64,000 nt of DNA from Limanda limanda (GCF_963576545.1 NC_083653.1:16537139-16601138); one strand, 5' to 3'. Counted from the first letter of the stretch, positions 35,089 to 47,697 are shown. Program-made: numbers and translations. Notes: generated by a model not told the origin, from the letters alone.

Positions 35089-35091
35089 TTA

Positions 35092-38000
35092 GATGACCAT
35101 GAGAGCCCTGCGGTCCTCCTCCCGGTGAATCATCAGAACAAGAGATGAGCAACTGGGTTAGGAAATATCTGGTTCTTTCACAAAGAGTAAAATATACAAG
35201 TCCATGGCCATAGAAAAGAGAAACTAAGTATGACTCATGCTTAAACTCACGTTCTCATTCTGGGTCAATTTACTTATGAATGTTTTCCTTCCAATAAATA
35301 TGAAAATGATTTTTTTGGAAGTGTGATCGGTTTCACAGTGCAAACACTTTAAAATCCAACACACCCTGCCGATGGAGAAAACAACGAAACCGATGTTGAT
35401 AGACAAACACCCAGCATCAGTAAATCATTTCCTAGAGTCTTGTATTTCTATCCTGAGCAACATTAAATATATTTAAAGAAATCTTCAAGCCTGATTTAAA
35501 GTTTGCTCAAATCAAATCCAAATAAATATATAATCATTACTCATTCTTTATTGATAACATTTTACTTAATTTTAGTCGTATACATACATATATGTGTTTT
35601 CACTGTAGTTCCCATGCATTAGCATTACGTTAAAACTTGGCTCCCATGTGTTGACATTGACCTTTGACAGTATGAAAAACATAAATCAATCAACATGTCC
35701 AGAACTTACCCACAGGCAATTTACCAAGTTTGATGCAAATTGGAATAAAACTTCCCGACGCATGGTTACAGCACATCTACCCACAATTTACATATAATGT
35801 ATGGTCTTATTTACAAGATACAGTATTTTCCTTAGATATGTTTGTTTCTTTACTTTGTTGTGTGTCAGAGAATAGTGTCTTATGTGCAACTATGTGAACT
35901 GTTCACACTGTAACGTACTGGGCCTGAAGCAGAGAGGATGGGAATACCTTGAGAGTCGTTCCCACAAACAACTGAGTCACTGCTATCAGACATTTTTCCG
36001 CCCACTTAACGAAGCCAGTCTCCAGTGTGACTGGTAAAGAACTCGGAACCTCGAAAAGAACCAAGGTAAGTTGAAGAAAAAGGCGAGAGCAGATAGTGAT
36101 ACATAGATTTTGCCCGGGGATTTACTGTACATCAAAACCATCTCATAAGTTCATCAACTCCCATCTGCGCTCACTGTGCCCATTACTGTGGAAAGCATAT
36201 CAAACATTAGTGCTTATATTACAGCTCACGCTTGGCTACAGTCTTCAGGCCGTTCTAATTTGCGGCAGGCACCCGATGTTCCTTGAAATCCATTTGAAGA
36301 GTATGAAGCTAATATCTACAGAGAGAAGAATCCAGGCTTAATTTGTGTATGTAGATGGTGGGTCCTCTGAGTGGCAGGATGAAGTTTACCCCTGCAACCT
36401 ATTGTAGAGGAAATTTAACAAGGGGGGGATCCGCAGTGGCAGTCTGTTTGTAATTGTGACTTTCAATGTTTACCCTATTAAAGCCGTGCGTCGCGCTAAA
36501 TCAAATGTTCCTGTGAATAACAAAGCTGGGGACTGATGAAGTGGGCACTGCTGAATTAAACAGGCAGTAATTGAGGTGGTTCTGGGCCCGGGCTAACAGT
36601 GGAAGCAGTACGACGCACTACAGCCCATCTAGATGAATGACATCTCTTGTTGATTAATTCCAGGTCAAATAATAATATGAGCAATGCTCCGTGCACACCC
36701 CAAAAAATGAATCCTCTTCCATTCTCTATCTCTTCTCACTCTTCTTTCACATCTCTTCTAGTTGCTCTCCCTTTCTTTCTGTTCTCAGGATGATTGAGGT
36801 ATAGAGGTAGCCGACTCTGAAAAACATAATTGGATCCTTGAATTCTTTATGGCGACAACATTCCCCTCTGACTCACCGCATTTCCACATTAAATCCGTAG
36901 GATTTGAAAAAAAAGAAGCCTTTCATATCCACACTTTTTAAATCCCACAATGCCTAAATCACATCACACGCGTTGGCTTCCCAAGTGGTTTCACCGCCCG
37001 CTCTGGCAGTTGTATAGATTTGCAGTCAAATGTATCAGTCAAAGTAATTTGCAAATTAGCCGCGGCGTTCCTCATGTGAACGGTCGAGAAGCAGCGTAAA
37101 CACCAGTCCACCGAGTGCGAGACGCAATCTTTGGCACGACCCGTCCCTGTTGAGCCAGGTAATTTCCATTTGCCTTGTTAGTAAAAAGTGAGTATGTGTA
37201 CACCAGCGGTGGTTGTGCGAGCAGGGATTAGCTGGAGTGAAAGATGGGAAAAAAATACTGCTTTCATGCGTACAATATAATTTTAAGTACAATGCTAGTG
37301 AAATCAAGAGCTGGTTTCAAATTCCTCCACTACTCTCTGAGGATAGCCGCACTGTATTTCCCGCCTTACAACCATTTTGTTGTTTGGGATCACACTGGGA
37401 CAATCATGGCTTACTGACCCTTATCCGTTTCCATGGGGACAGAAAAGCCATTTCAGCCATTACTGAGATTAGAGTCTTATCTGCTTTTGTTCTATTTTGG
37501 AATAGCTGATGCAGACTATCAGGAAGCCCACTGCAGCTGCTCTGACAGTTATTATCACAGACACGATATATCTACCTCTGGTATCACCACGTAGGCCTCT
37601 GCTGTTAAACTTCCTCAGCTGCTCTGTGTGGTGCTACTTTGTCTGGAAGCTACTCTGCAAAGTCTAAATGGCAGCATGATAGCTGCTGTAAGGAAGAGTC
37701 ATTAAAACAGCACGGGGCAAATGCAACTCAAATTTAAAATACAGAAACTACAGAAAAAACAACTAATTTAGTCAAGTGAGGAAGACATAATGATTCTTAT
37801 TATTTTATTTTACCAAACGATTTGAAATAAACAGCATAGTCCAGCTTCCTCTCAGCAAACCCCCCCCCCCCCCCCCCCGTGTCGTCTGCATTTCAATATG
37901 TCACAGTCCAGGGGAGGAGAAGCAAACAGACTGGTGAAGAGTGGGAATATCCACCTCTGCTGGAGCCACCATTGGAAACCCCTAAGCAACCCAATTTTCA

Positions 38001-38489
38001 ACATCAGTATGTCTGGTGAATACATCCCCCTGGTGCAGCCCAGTGCATATGTACTTTTAATTTAGAGGCACTACCGATAGAATATGAATCTGTCTTGACT
38101 GTTTGGTCCCACAGTTGGAGTGTTCAACGAAACATCAGTGCAAAGATGACTCACCTCTCTTCTCCCCATCTGCACACAAAGAGTCACTTAATGTACCAAA
38201 AGGAAACTGTCACACACAGACACAAACAAAGAACTGAGACTGACAAAAAACGGAAGCATTGAGGTGCACAAGACACGCCCCTATAGCCCGGTCAGTCGTT
38301 TAGTTTGATTAGTCATTTAACCCTCCTGCATATAGTTCAACCTGCTTACTCATCAGTTGTCCACTCTCTGTGTAGACTAGAGGTCTGCTGTTCCACTGTA
38401 TGTTTTTCCACAGAACGGTTTTCTGTCCGAAGTCCAAAAGCATAGATGGAACTAGTCCATACTGTGAGTGTGAAAGGGTGTCAGTCCTG
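35092..38489. other. Intergenic; poly-C run; possible conserved block near 36.48-36.7 kb
   Basis: No gene was recognised. Between 36,480 and 36,720 the sequence is non-repetitive with words such as GATTAATTCC and AGGCAGTAATTGAGG and has the look of a conserved non-coding element, which one sequence cannot prove. Confidence 0.45.
37860..37878. repeat. Poly-C run (19 bases)
   Basis: A homopolymer C tract. Its exact length is likely unreliable in most assemblies. Confidence 0.95.
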
Positions 38490-38580
38490 TGATAGACCTG
38501 GGGACCAAGACAGGGCACAAAGAAACCTGTGAATTTCCCTGATGTGGAATCAGTAAAGTCTAATCTTATCTTATCTTATC
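38490..38580 (+). repeat. LINE-tail remnant with (TATCT)n end
   Basis: GAATTTCCCTGATGTGGAAT followed by CAGTAAAGTCTAATCTTATC and TTATCTTATCTG is the forward version of the fish LINE 3' end seen in reverse at 5,600. The body upstream is short or absent. Confidence 0.6.
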
Positions 38581-38687
38581 TGTTTAAGTGACAATAATGT
38601 ACCAGTATATATATACATATATATATATTTTTTTTTTTATTATTTGTCTTGGCCTATGTTAGAAGTTGCTAGAAATAGTCTTGATCT

Positions 38688-39150
38688 CTCACGGGGCTTG
38701 GTGAGGTTCTTGGTTTGTTTGCATGTTCTTCCTGTGTGTGTGTGTGTGTGTGTGTTTGTCCCACAGTCCGATCCCATACAGATTGGAGTTTGGTTAATTG
38801 GAGACTCTAAAGCCCCTTTTCCACTGGTCAAAACACCCACTAACGTCTGGCTTTTGTCTGTAATGGAAAAGGACTCTAAAGTGAATACGTGTTTCAATTA
38901 ACTCTACCTCCACCGGCAGTGATGGAAATATGACATCCAGGTGAACCTGCTAATGTGGCAATACAGCAAAGTGAGAGAGCTCCTCAAATTTTGTATTTGC
39001 GTCGTCGAACAGGACAAAAAGAGGCATAAAAACGCCTCTAGTGGCAATTGGGAGAGAGGTGATCACCATTTTAGGGGGTTTACTCGTGATGTATGTCTGT
39101 GTGTGTTGTCCCTGCAATTTCACTGGCAACCCATCCAGAAGGCATCTAGC
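38688..39150 (+). repeat. Third copy of common teleost repeat, interrupted
   Basis: The left part has GTTTGCATGTTCTTCCTGTG, a GT run, CCCACAGTCC and GTTTGGTTAATTGGAGACTC up to about 38,810. The right part resumes at about 39,095 with TCTGTGTGTGTTGTCCCTGC, ACTGGCAACCCATCCAG and CCTCTCGTCC. In the forward copy at 29,395 these two halves are contiguous. About 280 bases of unrelated sequence sit between them here, best explained by a later insertion. Confidence 0.6.
38811..39094. mobile_element. Putative inserted MITE-like sequence
   Basis: This lies inside the interrupted repeat. Its first 50 bases (AGCCCCTTTTCCACTGGTCA, then CCCACTAACGTCTGGCTTTT) match, in reverse complement, the block at 49,781-49,831. 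That makes it a dispersed element terminus. A convincing matching right end is not visible, so the right border is inferred from where the host repeat resumes. Confidence 0.4.
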
Positions 39151-39564
39151 CTCTCGTCCAGTTTTGCAACCCTGATTGGAGGAAATGGCCTATTTTAAAG
39201 TGTCTTGATCTAAACTCCTCCCATGTATGATAATGTAGGTGCCAAATTCAGACTTTGGCCTAAATCAATACAATTTTGTATTTCAATCCAACCTTCAAAA
39301 ACAGTGTAAAGTGTAAACTGAGTCTAAATACAAGCTGTGTGATTGTAAATGAATAGTAAAAATAGAAGAGAGGGTTTTAAAATTCAATGAGGCCTCTGCA
39401 TGATTCTCTGTCTGTATAATCGAAGAGACCTAAATGAAAGTAAAATTGGTCTATAATGAATCTGACTGCTTTCATTCAAATGTGTATCTATTCAGAGTGC
39501 ATTATCAGCACATCCCTAACACACACTCAAGCAAAACTGACACTTCAATGCTTCAGGGCACTAA
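39151..39564. other. Intergenic, no gene seen
   Basis: Nothing recognised. Confidence 0.5.
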
Positions 39565-39940
39565 GGCCCTGTCCCAATTCCTCTCCCTTGGCCCTACCCC
39601 TTGATATGAAGTGCCCTTCACTGGGAGTGTCCCCCCCCTCCAAACGGAGCCGCAGGGGAGAGTGCTAGAAAAAGAATTGGGTCACCACTCGCCATGTCAT
39701 CAGTCGTCACTAACATTTATGATCATTTTACCCGCAGCGGTCGGCATATTGATTTGCTTCTTCTGTTCATGAAGCCTTCGGGTGTTTGTCTACCCCTTCG
39801 TTTTTAGGGGGGTTGTGAAAGCACTATGGTTGAAGAGGTGGTTGAAGGGTTAGAGAAATGAGAAACTACCCCTTCATGGCCATGCACAAAACGAAGGGGT
39901 AGGGCCATGTGGTCGAGCTAAGGGGAGAATTGGGACAAGG
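39565..39940. repeat. MITE with GGCCCTGTCCCAATTC ends, 376 bp
   Basis: The left end reads GGCCCTGTCCCAATTCCTCT, and the right end in reverse complement reads CCTTGTCCCAATTCTCCCCT. Both then carry GGCCCTACCCCTT (39,590-39,602 and, inverted, near 39,894-39,906). An internal CTACCCCTTCGTTTTT occurs near 39,790. No protein is encoded. The flanks (GCACTAA left, GCATCAA right) are too unlike to call a target duplication, so the superfamily is left open. Confidence 0.7.
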
Positions 39941-40855
39941 CATCAATGTGACTAAGGGCAGAAAATGGATGCGGTGTAATTATTTGGACATCTATGAAGA
40001 GTCTTGCGGACGGGTGTTGCAGTTGGTCATACATGCTGCAGCCGTTTCCACAGCCCTCTGCTCAATAAAGCAGCTCCTAATGACCTCCTCTTCACTCCCG
40101 CTTCTCTCTCCTTCCCTTGCTTTGTAGACTGAGCTCTCACAATCCCCCAGGGGACCCGGGGGAGAGTCTGCGTGCTCCGTGTGATGATCAGCGAGTCTTA
40201 GAGAGATCCTGACAGCCAATCATCGATCTCGGAGTGGCGTCCTGCTTGGCTTCACATTTCGGGAGAGCACCATTTCTTATATTCCTGCCCGGAGAGCTGT
40301 TTCATGTTTGGAATGGACTGGTAGTTTTTCTTTGCCCTGACATGTTGTGGAAAGTGAATCGGATAGATCTGCGCTGTGTTTGTTAGAATGGGCGAGGGGG
40401 GAGTAAGAATCGGCAGAACTTTGTTTCCATCCATCTCGCACATGCTCAAGTGCACAGAAGATTTCACACCCGCTTCCAAAATCAGCATAGATTAGTTACG
40501 GAAGAAGCATTTCCTCCTACTTTTCCCCTCTTCCTCTCCTTCAGCAGCCTCAGTGTAAAGAGGGAAAGTTTCCTATTAAAAATGTTCCCAGACCCGGCTC
40601 TGTTAGTGTGGAGAAAATACATTAGGGGAGTTAATGTGATTTTAGCTGAGCAGATTAGAAATGTCTTTCATGGTCACATTCCAATATTAGTCCAGAGCTA
40701 AGCCTCAATATGTGTTTCTTTTGTGCTTAACCTCATAATGTCAAGAGACCCATAGTCACTTCTGGCATGGATATTTTCTCCAGCTGCCAGCAAAGTTAGT
40801 TATTCCACTCATCTAAAGCCTTGTGCAAAGGGAAGAGTTAGGAAAATTACATGCA

Positions 40856-40861
<6 letters not shown>

Positions 40862-40914
<53 letters not shown>
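40862..40914. repeat. (GT)n microsatellite
   Basis: A pure GT tract of about 53 bases. Confidence 0.97.
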
Positions 40915-40916
<2 letters not shown>

Positions 40917-41549
40917 AGGAGCAAGAGTGTGAAAAATGGACATTTGATAGTTATTTCGAGCTCCCACTCTGACACACACTCCAGTCCACTCGAGCATTTT
41001 CCACGGGAAAAACCCACATCGCCACAGAGCCGACGTGTGCACAAACAAACAGACTGGAGTCGATGGCCCTCGCTGATGATCCGTCCTAACAGACTCAGAG
41101 TCCTGGCTGTCAGCGGATGCCAAATCCTCCGAGTAAACACCGGCGCAGACTGATAACATTCAATTTAAACGACCTCCATCCTGCTGCCGCGTCTCACTGG
41201 GGGGAATTCAAATGCCTCAATCACCCGGCGCTCTCTCCCTAACTCAATCCAAGGGGGATTAAGCAGCCGAATCAATTAGAAGCCGCGGCTAAGAAGGCAA
41301 AGTCGACTGCTATCGCTTCCTCATTTCCTCTCTCTCTGCGTGCAGCCAAAAAACAAAAGGTGCTTAAGTGCATTATAAATAGCAGGAGTGGTCAACGGCT
41401 TGTAATTGGAGCCACTTTCCTCCCGTATTCACATGGAGCACGTGTGACTAAGGTCTATTTAATTCAATGAAAAGAAACATTGAACTACTGCTTTGACCGT
41501 CTAGCAGAGACTCAACACAGGCTGCAAATCTCTTCTCATGTCTGATCCT

Positions 41550-41880
41550 TGACTTTTCTACCCTTTCTCTTCCTACCCTCTCTTCTTTTTCTCTACTAAA
41601 TCTCGGCGTGTATGCAGAGCCCGTTCTTGCCTCTCCTCACACCTTTCTCTCCCTCCCGCTCCCCCCCCCCCTCGTTCACCGCATCACTCTGGCCCTGGGA
41701 AGAATACATAAGTTCTGAGGGAAACAAGTGTCCCTCAGGCGGCAGGATGAGAGGACCGGGGCTGTTTCCGAGCGAATCCTTCGTTTCTCCCCTTCTCACA
41801 GTCTCTCACTTGCCCTTCTTCTCTCCCTCTGTCTCTCTTTCTCTCTCCCCCCCCCGTCTGTGTCCTCCTCATCCGAGAGA
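41550..41880. repeat. Polypyrimidine-rich tract
   Basis: The plus strand is strongly C/T-biased, with C runs at 41,659-41,671 and 41,848-41,854 and many CTCTC words. It is not a pure repeat. Confidence 0.7.
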
Positions 41881-42052
41881 ATCAAAGGAGATCAGCTCCC
41901 CTCCAGCCCTGTCTTAGAGGGGTTTGACTAGAGAGGAAAGAGAGGGAGCGGGGTAGGGTGCATACTCATCTGGTAGAAGTAACTCAGAGGGCAACGCAGA
42001 GAACATTGGATGAATGCAATGGAAATGTTTAGCATTTTAGTTTATTTTTTAA

Positions 42053-42747
<695 letters not shown>

Positions 42748-44109
42748 CCTTCATGTATGTATTCATCCATGAGGTCAAAATAGTTTCCACCTTTAATATC
42801 CATTTAATTTTCTAAAATTTGATAAATAAATCTTTATCCACATAAGCTCTATACAGTTTTCTCTATAACAGCGTGCTCCAGTTCTCAGTTGAGGTTATAT
42901 AACTAATAATTTAGTAAGAGTGAAACATTCAAACCCAAACCTCCATGTTTTTTTTATGGCTGGATATTGTTGCGTCAAATATTCCGGATGCCTAGATTTT
43001 TCTCTCCAAATTCAGCTTTGTCTCTTTGGTAACTTTAAAACTTTGACATCTCCATGAGAAGTTTCTCTTTGGTTTTGAGAAAAGTTTGGCAGCACAGTCG
43101 GCGTCTGTATCGACTGACTCACCGCCGGGGCAGCACGGCTGTAGAAGGCTGTGGAGGTCAAAGGTTATCTTTTTAAATATCCATCCTGGTGATCAGGTCC
43201 TCGTGAGACAGACACGACTGGAAAGACTCTGAAGTCACATAACTCCTCAGTGCGCTCATGCTCTGAGCTTAAGGCTGTTCTTGTCTATTTTTGTCATGTA
43301 CCTACCTTTATCTGTGCAAACAACTACTGCAATTTTGCATGCTTATCTTTTTATTGTTGTCTTTTGTATTTAGTCTCTTGTTCCTCGCTCTTTGTGTCAT
43401 GCTGCTGTAAAACAATCATTTCCCAATTTGGGATCAATAAAGTACATCTATCAATCTACGTATCCATCTAAATGTCTTGATTGATTGATTGATTAATGAA
43501 AACGATATTGTCAGACTCATCAGGAATGTCTTCTATGGCTCCATTTGCAACATAAAATGAAAATCATCAAGATCACCTTACATCCACAAGAAAAATGTTA
43601 AATAACTACTTTACCCATCTCAATTTAGATTATCCAAAATTAGTTTTATTCAATGTAACAGGCTGTTTAGTTTTAAAGCCTCTGATTTGGCCGGGGATTT
43701 GCTCATTTCTGGACAAAACACGAAGGAAAAACCCACTGCTAGCCTGTGGCCAGTAACATAATGTGAATGAACATGACTAAAAATAGGATGGATCTACGTC
43801 AGCTAGAATTTCATTGGTAATAGTGATGAAGAAAACAACTCCCATGATCCCATGTTGCTCATGACGTCATTAAACTAGAAACTTTAGAATCAACTGGAGG
43901 GCTTCTGTCTTACCCTGTTAATCAGTGTTTTAGATTATTAATGGTGACATTTCAAATTCATTGTTCAAAACAGGTTTGGAGTCATAGACAGTGTTATTGA
44001 CCAACCTTCAAATGCTGAGTCATCGAGTTTCTCATCTTCAGACCATCTTTGGGTAAATTTACATTTAGTGGAGGAGAATTGAGTTCAAAGAAATGGATTA
44101 ACACATCTC
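42748..44109. other. Intergenic with short LINE tail
   Basis: No gene recognised. It contains the LINE-tail remnant at 43,385-43,450 and a GATT tetranucleotide run at about 43,477-43,495. Confidence 0.5.
43385..43450 (+). repeat. Short LINE-tail remnant
   Basis: TCATGCTGCTGTAAAACAAT, then TTTCCCAATTTGGGATCAAT and AAAGTACATCTATC resemble a fish LINE 3' end (TTTCCC..TGGGA..AATAAAG..ATCTATC). Confidence 0.5.
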
Positions 44110-44810
44110 GGGCCTGATCTAGTAAGATCCCTAATAAAGAGTGCTAAATTGCTGTGCATTATAACAGATTGCACGTTTGGTCGGTTGGAATTTTGCGGGT
44201 AATCTAAAAAAAATAATTGTGTAATTGATGACACGTGCAAACATGGTAGAGGCGGTAGTATTTAAATGTGTTTTGCGTGGGTTACTGGTTTCCGCCATGC
44301 AGCACTACTGAGGGTGCAGAGTGGCCACAAGCACAAAGTGAAATGTAATGCCATGGAATTGGAGGTGTTGGTGGAAGAGGCAAACAAACATGTTGTTGAC
44401 CTACAGCAAAGAAAATATTAATATAATTCAAAGAACCGCGAAATGGAAGAGTATCTGCGAGAATGTATGGATTATTTTTGCTTCTGTCAATCCAATGTTC
44501 ACATGAGCAGAAAAAACCAGACCCCTCCCAATCCTCTTCACCAAAATAACTTCAGCCGTCTGTTAGCACCTACCTTTCAAATGTACAAAAATATAGACGC
44601 AGTCACATTCACCGCAATTATTTTCAGGCTTTGTAAATCACAGTGCGTGACACCTGATAATGCATATTCATTAAGGCAAAGGTGTTATCATGTTATTCTG
44701 GAAGTAATCCTCTGTGCGCACCGTTAGAAGATCAGTTAACATGATTTATTTGCAGGTGAAATCAAGCTTGCACACGTTCTTAAACTTGCAAAACTTTAGT
44801 AGATCAGGCC
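44110..44810. mobile_element. DNA transposon remnant with GGCCTGATCTA ends, 701 bp
   Basis: The left end GGGCCTGATCTAGTAAGATC and the right end in reverse complement GGCCTGATCTACTAAAGTTT form imperfect inverted termini. This resembles a widespread vertebrate MITE terminus (GGGCCTGAT.TACTAAAG) that I recall. An internal frame encodes a Myb/SANT-like fragment, which suggests a Harbinger-type origin. No clear target duplication is visible, so the superfamily remains inferred. Confidence 0.65.
44326..44421 (+). pseudogene. Myb/SANT-like DNA-binding fragment in transposon
   Basis: From the ATG at 44,353 the frame reads MELEVLVEEANKHVVDLQQR and stops at 44,419-44,421. The ELEVLVEEV-type helix is characteristic of the Myb/SANT-like DNA-binding protein found in vertebrate Harbinger elements. 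The frame is open upstream of the ATG, with basic residues (HKHKVKCNA), also typical. After the stop, NSKNREMEEY-like codons continue in a shifted context where the family usually has a K/R-rich KR..EW motif. The gene is therefore broken, and the second half of the domain is not readable. Confidence 0.5.
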
Positions 44811-46750
44811 TTCAGTGCACAGTACTGTAAGACACAAAGTAAACCTGAGGTTAATGGGAATATCTCACATTTTCACGATAATTCATACAAAATATTTGAG
44901 ATATTTGACCTAAAACCACAAATGTGAAGCTGCTGACACTTGAAGAAGTTTCAAGTGTGAGGATATGCGGAATACAAACCATGAATGTCTGCGCAAAATG
45001 TTGGGTCAAATGTTGGATTAATTTAACGGGATTGATTTCACGTTGAGAATTTGTAATGCTCTCACCCAAAATGGCTCGGAACATCGCATCAGTTGCACAA
45101 AAATAATCCAAGCGCTAGGAGAAGAGCTAACGCCGGAGCACAGGAAATCTAAGCACAAGCAAGGGGCGTGGCCTATGTCCCATTACAGCTGATCATGTAG
45201 CATCTCCTCGTACATGCTGTGCAGTTTGTTGTGAAATGATGAGTAAATGTATAATTTAAGAGGCTGAATGTTGAGTCTCAAAGCCTTCCTGATTTGAATA
45301 TGAAATGACTCCGACATGTAAAAATGATTGGTCTTTGATTGCTCCATCTTGGTGCGATCGCTCACGCAGCACATAAACACTGGCTGACGCAGCCCGTCTG
45401 CCTGTGTCTGCGCCCGCCCCCTGTGTGTTTGTTTGCTTTTTTCCGCTCTTTGCGACTGCATCTGTGTTGCATCTGTCCGTCCATCTGTCTGAATGAGTAA
45501 TCAATAGTCTCTTCATTAGACAAATGGAAGGAGATGGGAGGAAGCTGCATCAGGAAGCCAATCAGATAGTGTAAGTGGGAGGGAAGGACATTTCAGATCC
45601 AAATCGGCTGCGATGAATCACAAGGGCACAGCTGATTCATAGGGCACAGCTTGATTTAGGGCTGGATAGGCGTGATTCAACAGCAAACTGGATGCACTCA
45701 AATTGTACCTCAGCTTTAGAGGGAATCGTACTTGACATTTACTAATGTCTGCAAACTTCAGGGCTTTACATCTCCCTGCATATGGGGCCACACACAAACA
45801 CACACTCACACATGTACACATGGAGTTCTAGTTGTATGTTGTTGCGGTTATGGGAAGAAGAGCACATCATTCTCTGTACAAATACAATATACATTATACA
45901 TGCTTATGCCCATGCTCTCTTCTTCTCTCTGCACGACTGTTGTCCATCTCCCACTGTCTCTGTGCTTCTTTACAGGCCTGCCGACGTTGACCTGTTTCCC
46001 TCTATTTTCAACCTGCTAAGCTAAGCTAACTGGCTTGACCTTCATATTTACTCTTGTATTAGTTGTTTCATCATGAAAAATCTTTGTAATCGTGTTTTAT
46101 TGAACACTACCTCAGGTAAAGTGTCTTTTATTCCAATTACTCTGTCTTTTTATGCATTTATCTTTTTTTTAATCACACTTTCTTTAATACTGTGAGCTTC
46201 GGCGTTTTTCTACATTTTAGTTGATTTCTCCGAGAACAATTAAGGGATCTTGATGAAATAGAGGACTGATATTTATGAGTTTGTTTAATTTGTTTCAAAA
46301 TGTTTCAGATCCAAATATATTCTGGACCTAGTGAATTTGAATTTGTGTAATAAGGGGACTGTTTAGCCTTGACAGAGGAATGTGCTCTACTGAGTGCCAT
46401 TTCTAATTTAATAATCTGTTGAAAACACTGCTAAATACTTCATTCTTGGTCTGTAATAGGTTATGGATCTTTTGCTATTGCTGCGCTGGGTAACTGACAT
46501 TTAGAGTATATCTTAACAAAGAAGTCACATGCCATATGTACATTGAAATAGTCATCTCTTCTACCTGAAACAATTCCTTTGTGAAGGAACTGCACAGAAT
46601 CCAGTTTCCATTCTTTTCAAAAATGCATGCAAAAGTTCAGCAGTCTGAACTCAAGGTAAAAGTAGCTTTGGTGGCATTGGCTTTGTAAAAGTTGTATTGC
46701 CGATGGGTCCAAGCAACAAACTTGGAGGCGGCCACCTTGTCTCAAAAGGC
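44811..46750. other. Intergenic, no gene seen
   Basis: No coding or repeat signal recognised. Frames are short and without domains. Confidence 0.5.
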
Positions 46751-46906
46751 TTAACCTTTGTGTCGTGTTCGTTTCTTCCCCCTTACTTTGGTGCTCCCGG
46801 TCAAATATGACCGGCCTGTTTTAACTGCCCTTACATTAACACAAAAACCATTGATCGTCACCAAATTGTATTTAACTCCCTTTTAACCTGTAAACAATGT
46901 CTCAGA

Positions 46907-47284
46907 CTACTGGTTACATGAATAACTGCAGTGAATAGACACAGAAATTGAAAGTTGTATTCCAAAATCCCCTCTTGTTCTGCCTCCTCTGTCCTGGGGG
47001 GATGAATACCAGAGCAAGTTGCCATCCTTGGACTGGAATGTCACCTCAGGTGTGTCTTCCACAGGGGCCTCTTCCCCAGGTGCCTCTTCCTCAGGGGCCT
47101 CTTCCTCGCCATATGTTGACTGTTCGGTCTCATGATGGTCTGGATCAAAATCAGGATCGTTGTCTTCTATTTCTGAAACATCCTCCTCTATTTCTGGTTC
47201 AACTCCAATCCCGTCTTCATCAGTTTGAAAAAAAAGGTCAAGAGCCTCTCTGACAGAAAAAGATCTGATCGGGCGCCGACTCAT
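46907..47284 (-). pseudogene. N-terminal remnant of piggyBac transposase
   Basis: The frame from the ATG at 47,284 begins MSRRPIRSFSVREALDLFF and continues with an acidic stretch (TDEDGIGVEPEIEEDVSEIE). Next come a glutamate/proline-rich segment with EEAP repeats (residues about 61-76) and then GNLLWYSSPQDRGGR at residues 88-102. This order (basic start, EAL helix, acidic linker, W..SP motif) is that of PGBD4-like fish transposases before their DDD catalytic domain. After residue about 104 the sequence becomes unrelated and stops at 125. Full-length relatives are several hundred residues long, so the catalytic and zinc-binding parts are deleted. The frame is open further upstream to 47,434, but the MSRR start is the family-like one. 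Confidence 0.82.
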
Positions 47285-47359
47285 TGTGTTCAGAGTAAAA
47301 TAAGAGCAATGCACAAGCAAGCTATATATAGGGGATCTGTGACAAGATATCATACGTTT

Positions 47360-47560
47360 TGTATCGAAAGTGTGGTTCACGTGGGGGGATGGACACATTA
47401 GCCCGGGAAAGAGCCAGGTTCCCATAACAAACACCTAATTGGTAACTTTGAAGTGTTACACGTTTAGTCTGGAAGGTGTGGTTCACGTAGGGGGACAGGC
47501 ACATAAGCACGGGAAAGAAAGGACACATGGTCAGTCTGAAAGGGGTTCACGTGGGGTGGA
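47360..47560. repeat. Direct subrepeats within piggyBac element
   Basis: GTGGTTCACGTGGGGGGA at about 47,372, GTGGTTCACGTAGGGGGA at about 47,478 and GGGGTTCACGTGGGG at about 47,543 recur. They are preceded by GTYTGRAAG-like and followed by CACAT.AGC.CGGGAAAGA words in the first two copies. Spacing is 106 and then 64 bases. Confidence 0.7.
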
Positions 47561-47590
47561 GTGTGTGTGTGTGTGCGTGCGTGTATGTGC

Positions 47591-47622
<32 letters not shown>

Positions 47623-47697
47623 AGGTGTGTGTGTGTGCGTGTAGGTGTGTTTGTGTGTGTGTGTGTGTGCGTGTAGGTGTGTTTGTGTGTGCGTGTG
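47561..47697. repeat. Imperfect (GT)n array in piggyBac element
   Basis: GT units with GC and AG interruptions, including two copies of GTGCGTGTAGGTGTGTTTGT. Confidence 0.93.

Larger units (their letters stand above)
39941..42052. other. Intergenic with GT microsatellite and polypyrimidine tract
   Basis: No gene was recognised. A GT run and a C/T-rich stretch are listed separately. The 101-codon frame at 41,612-41,917 is translated polypyrimidine. Confidence 0.5.
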
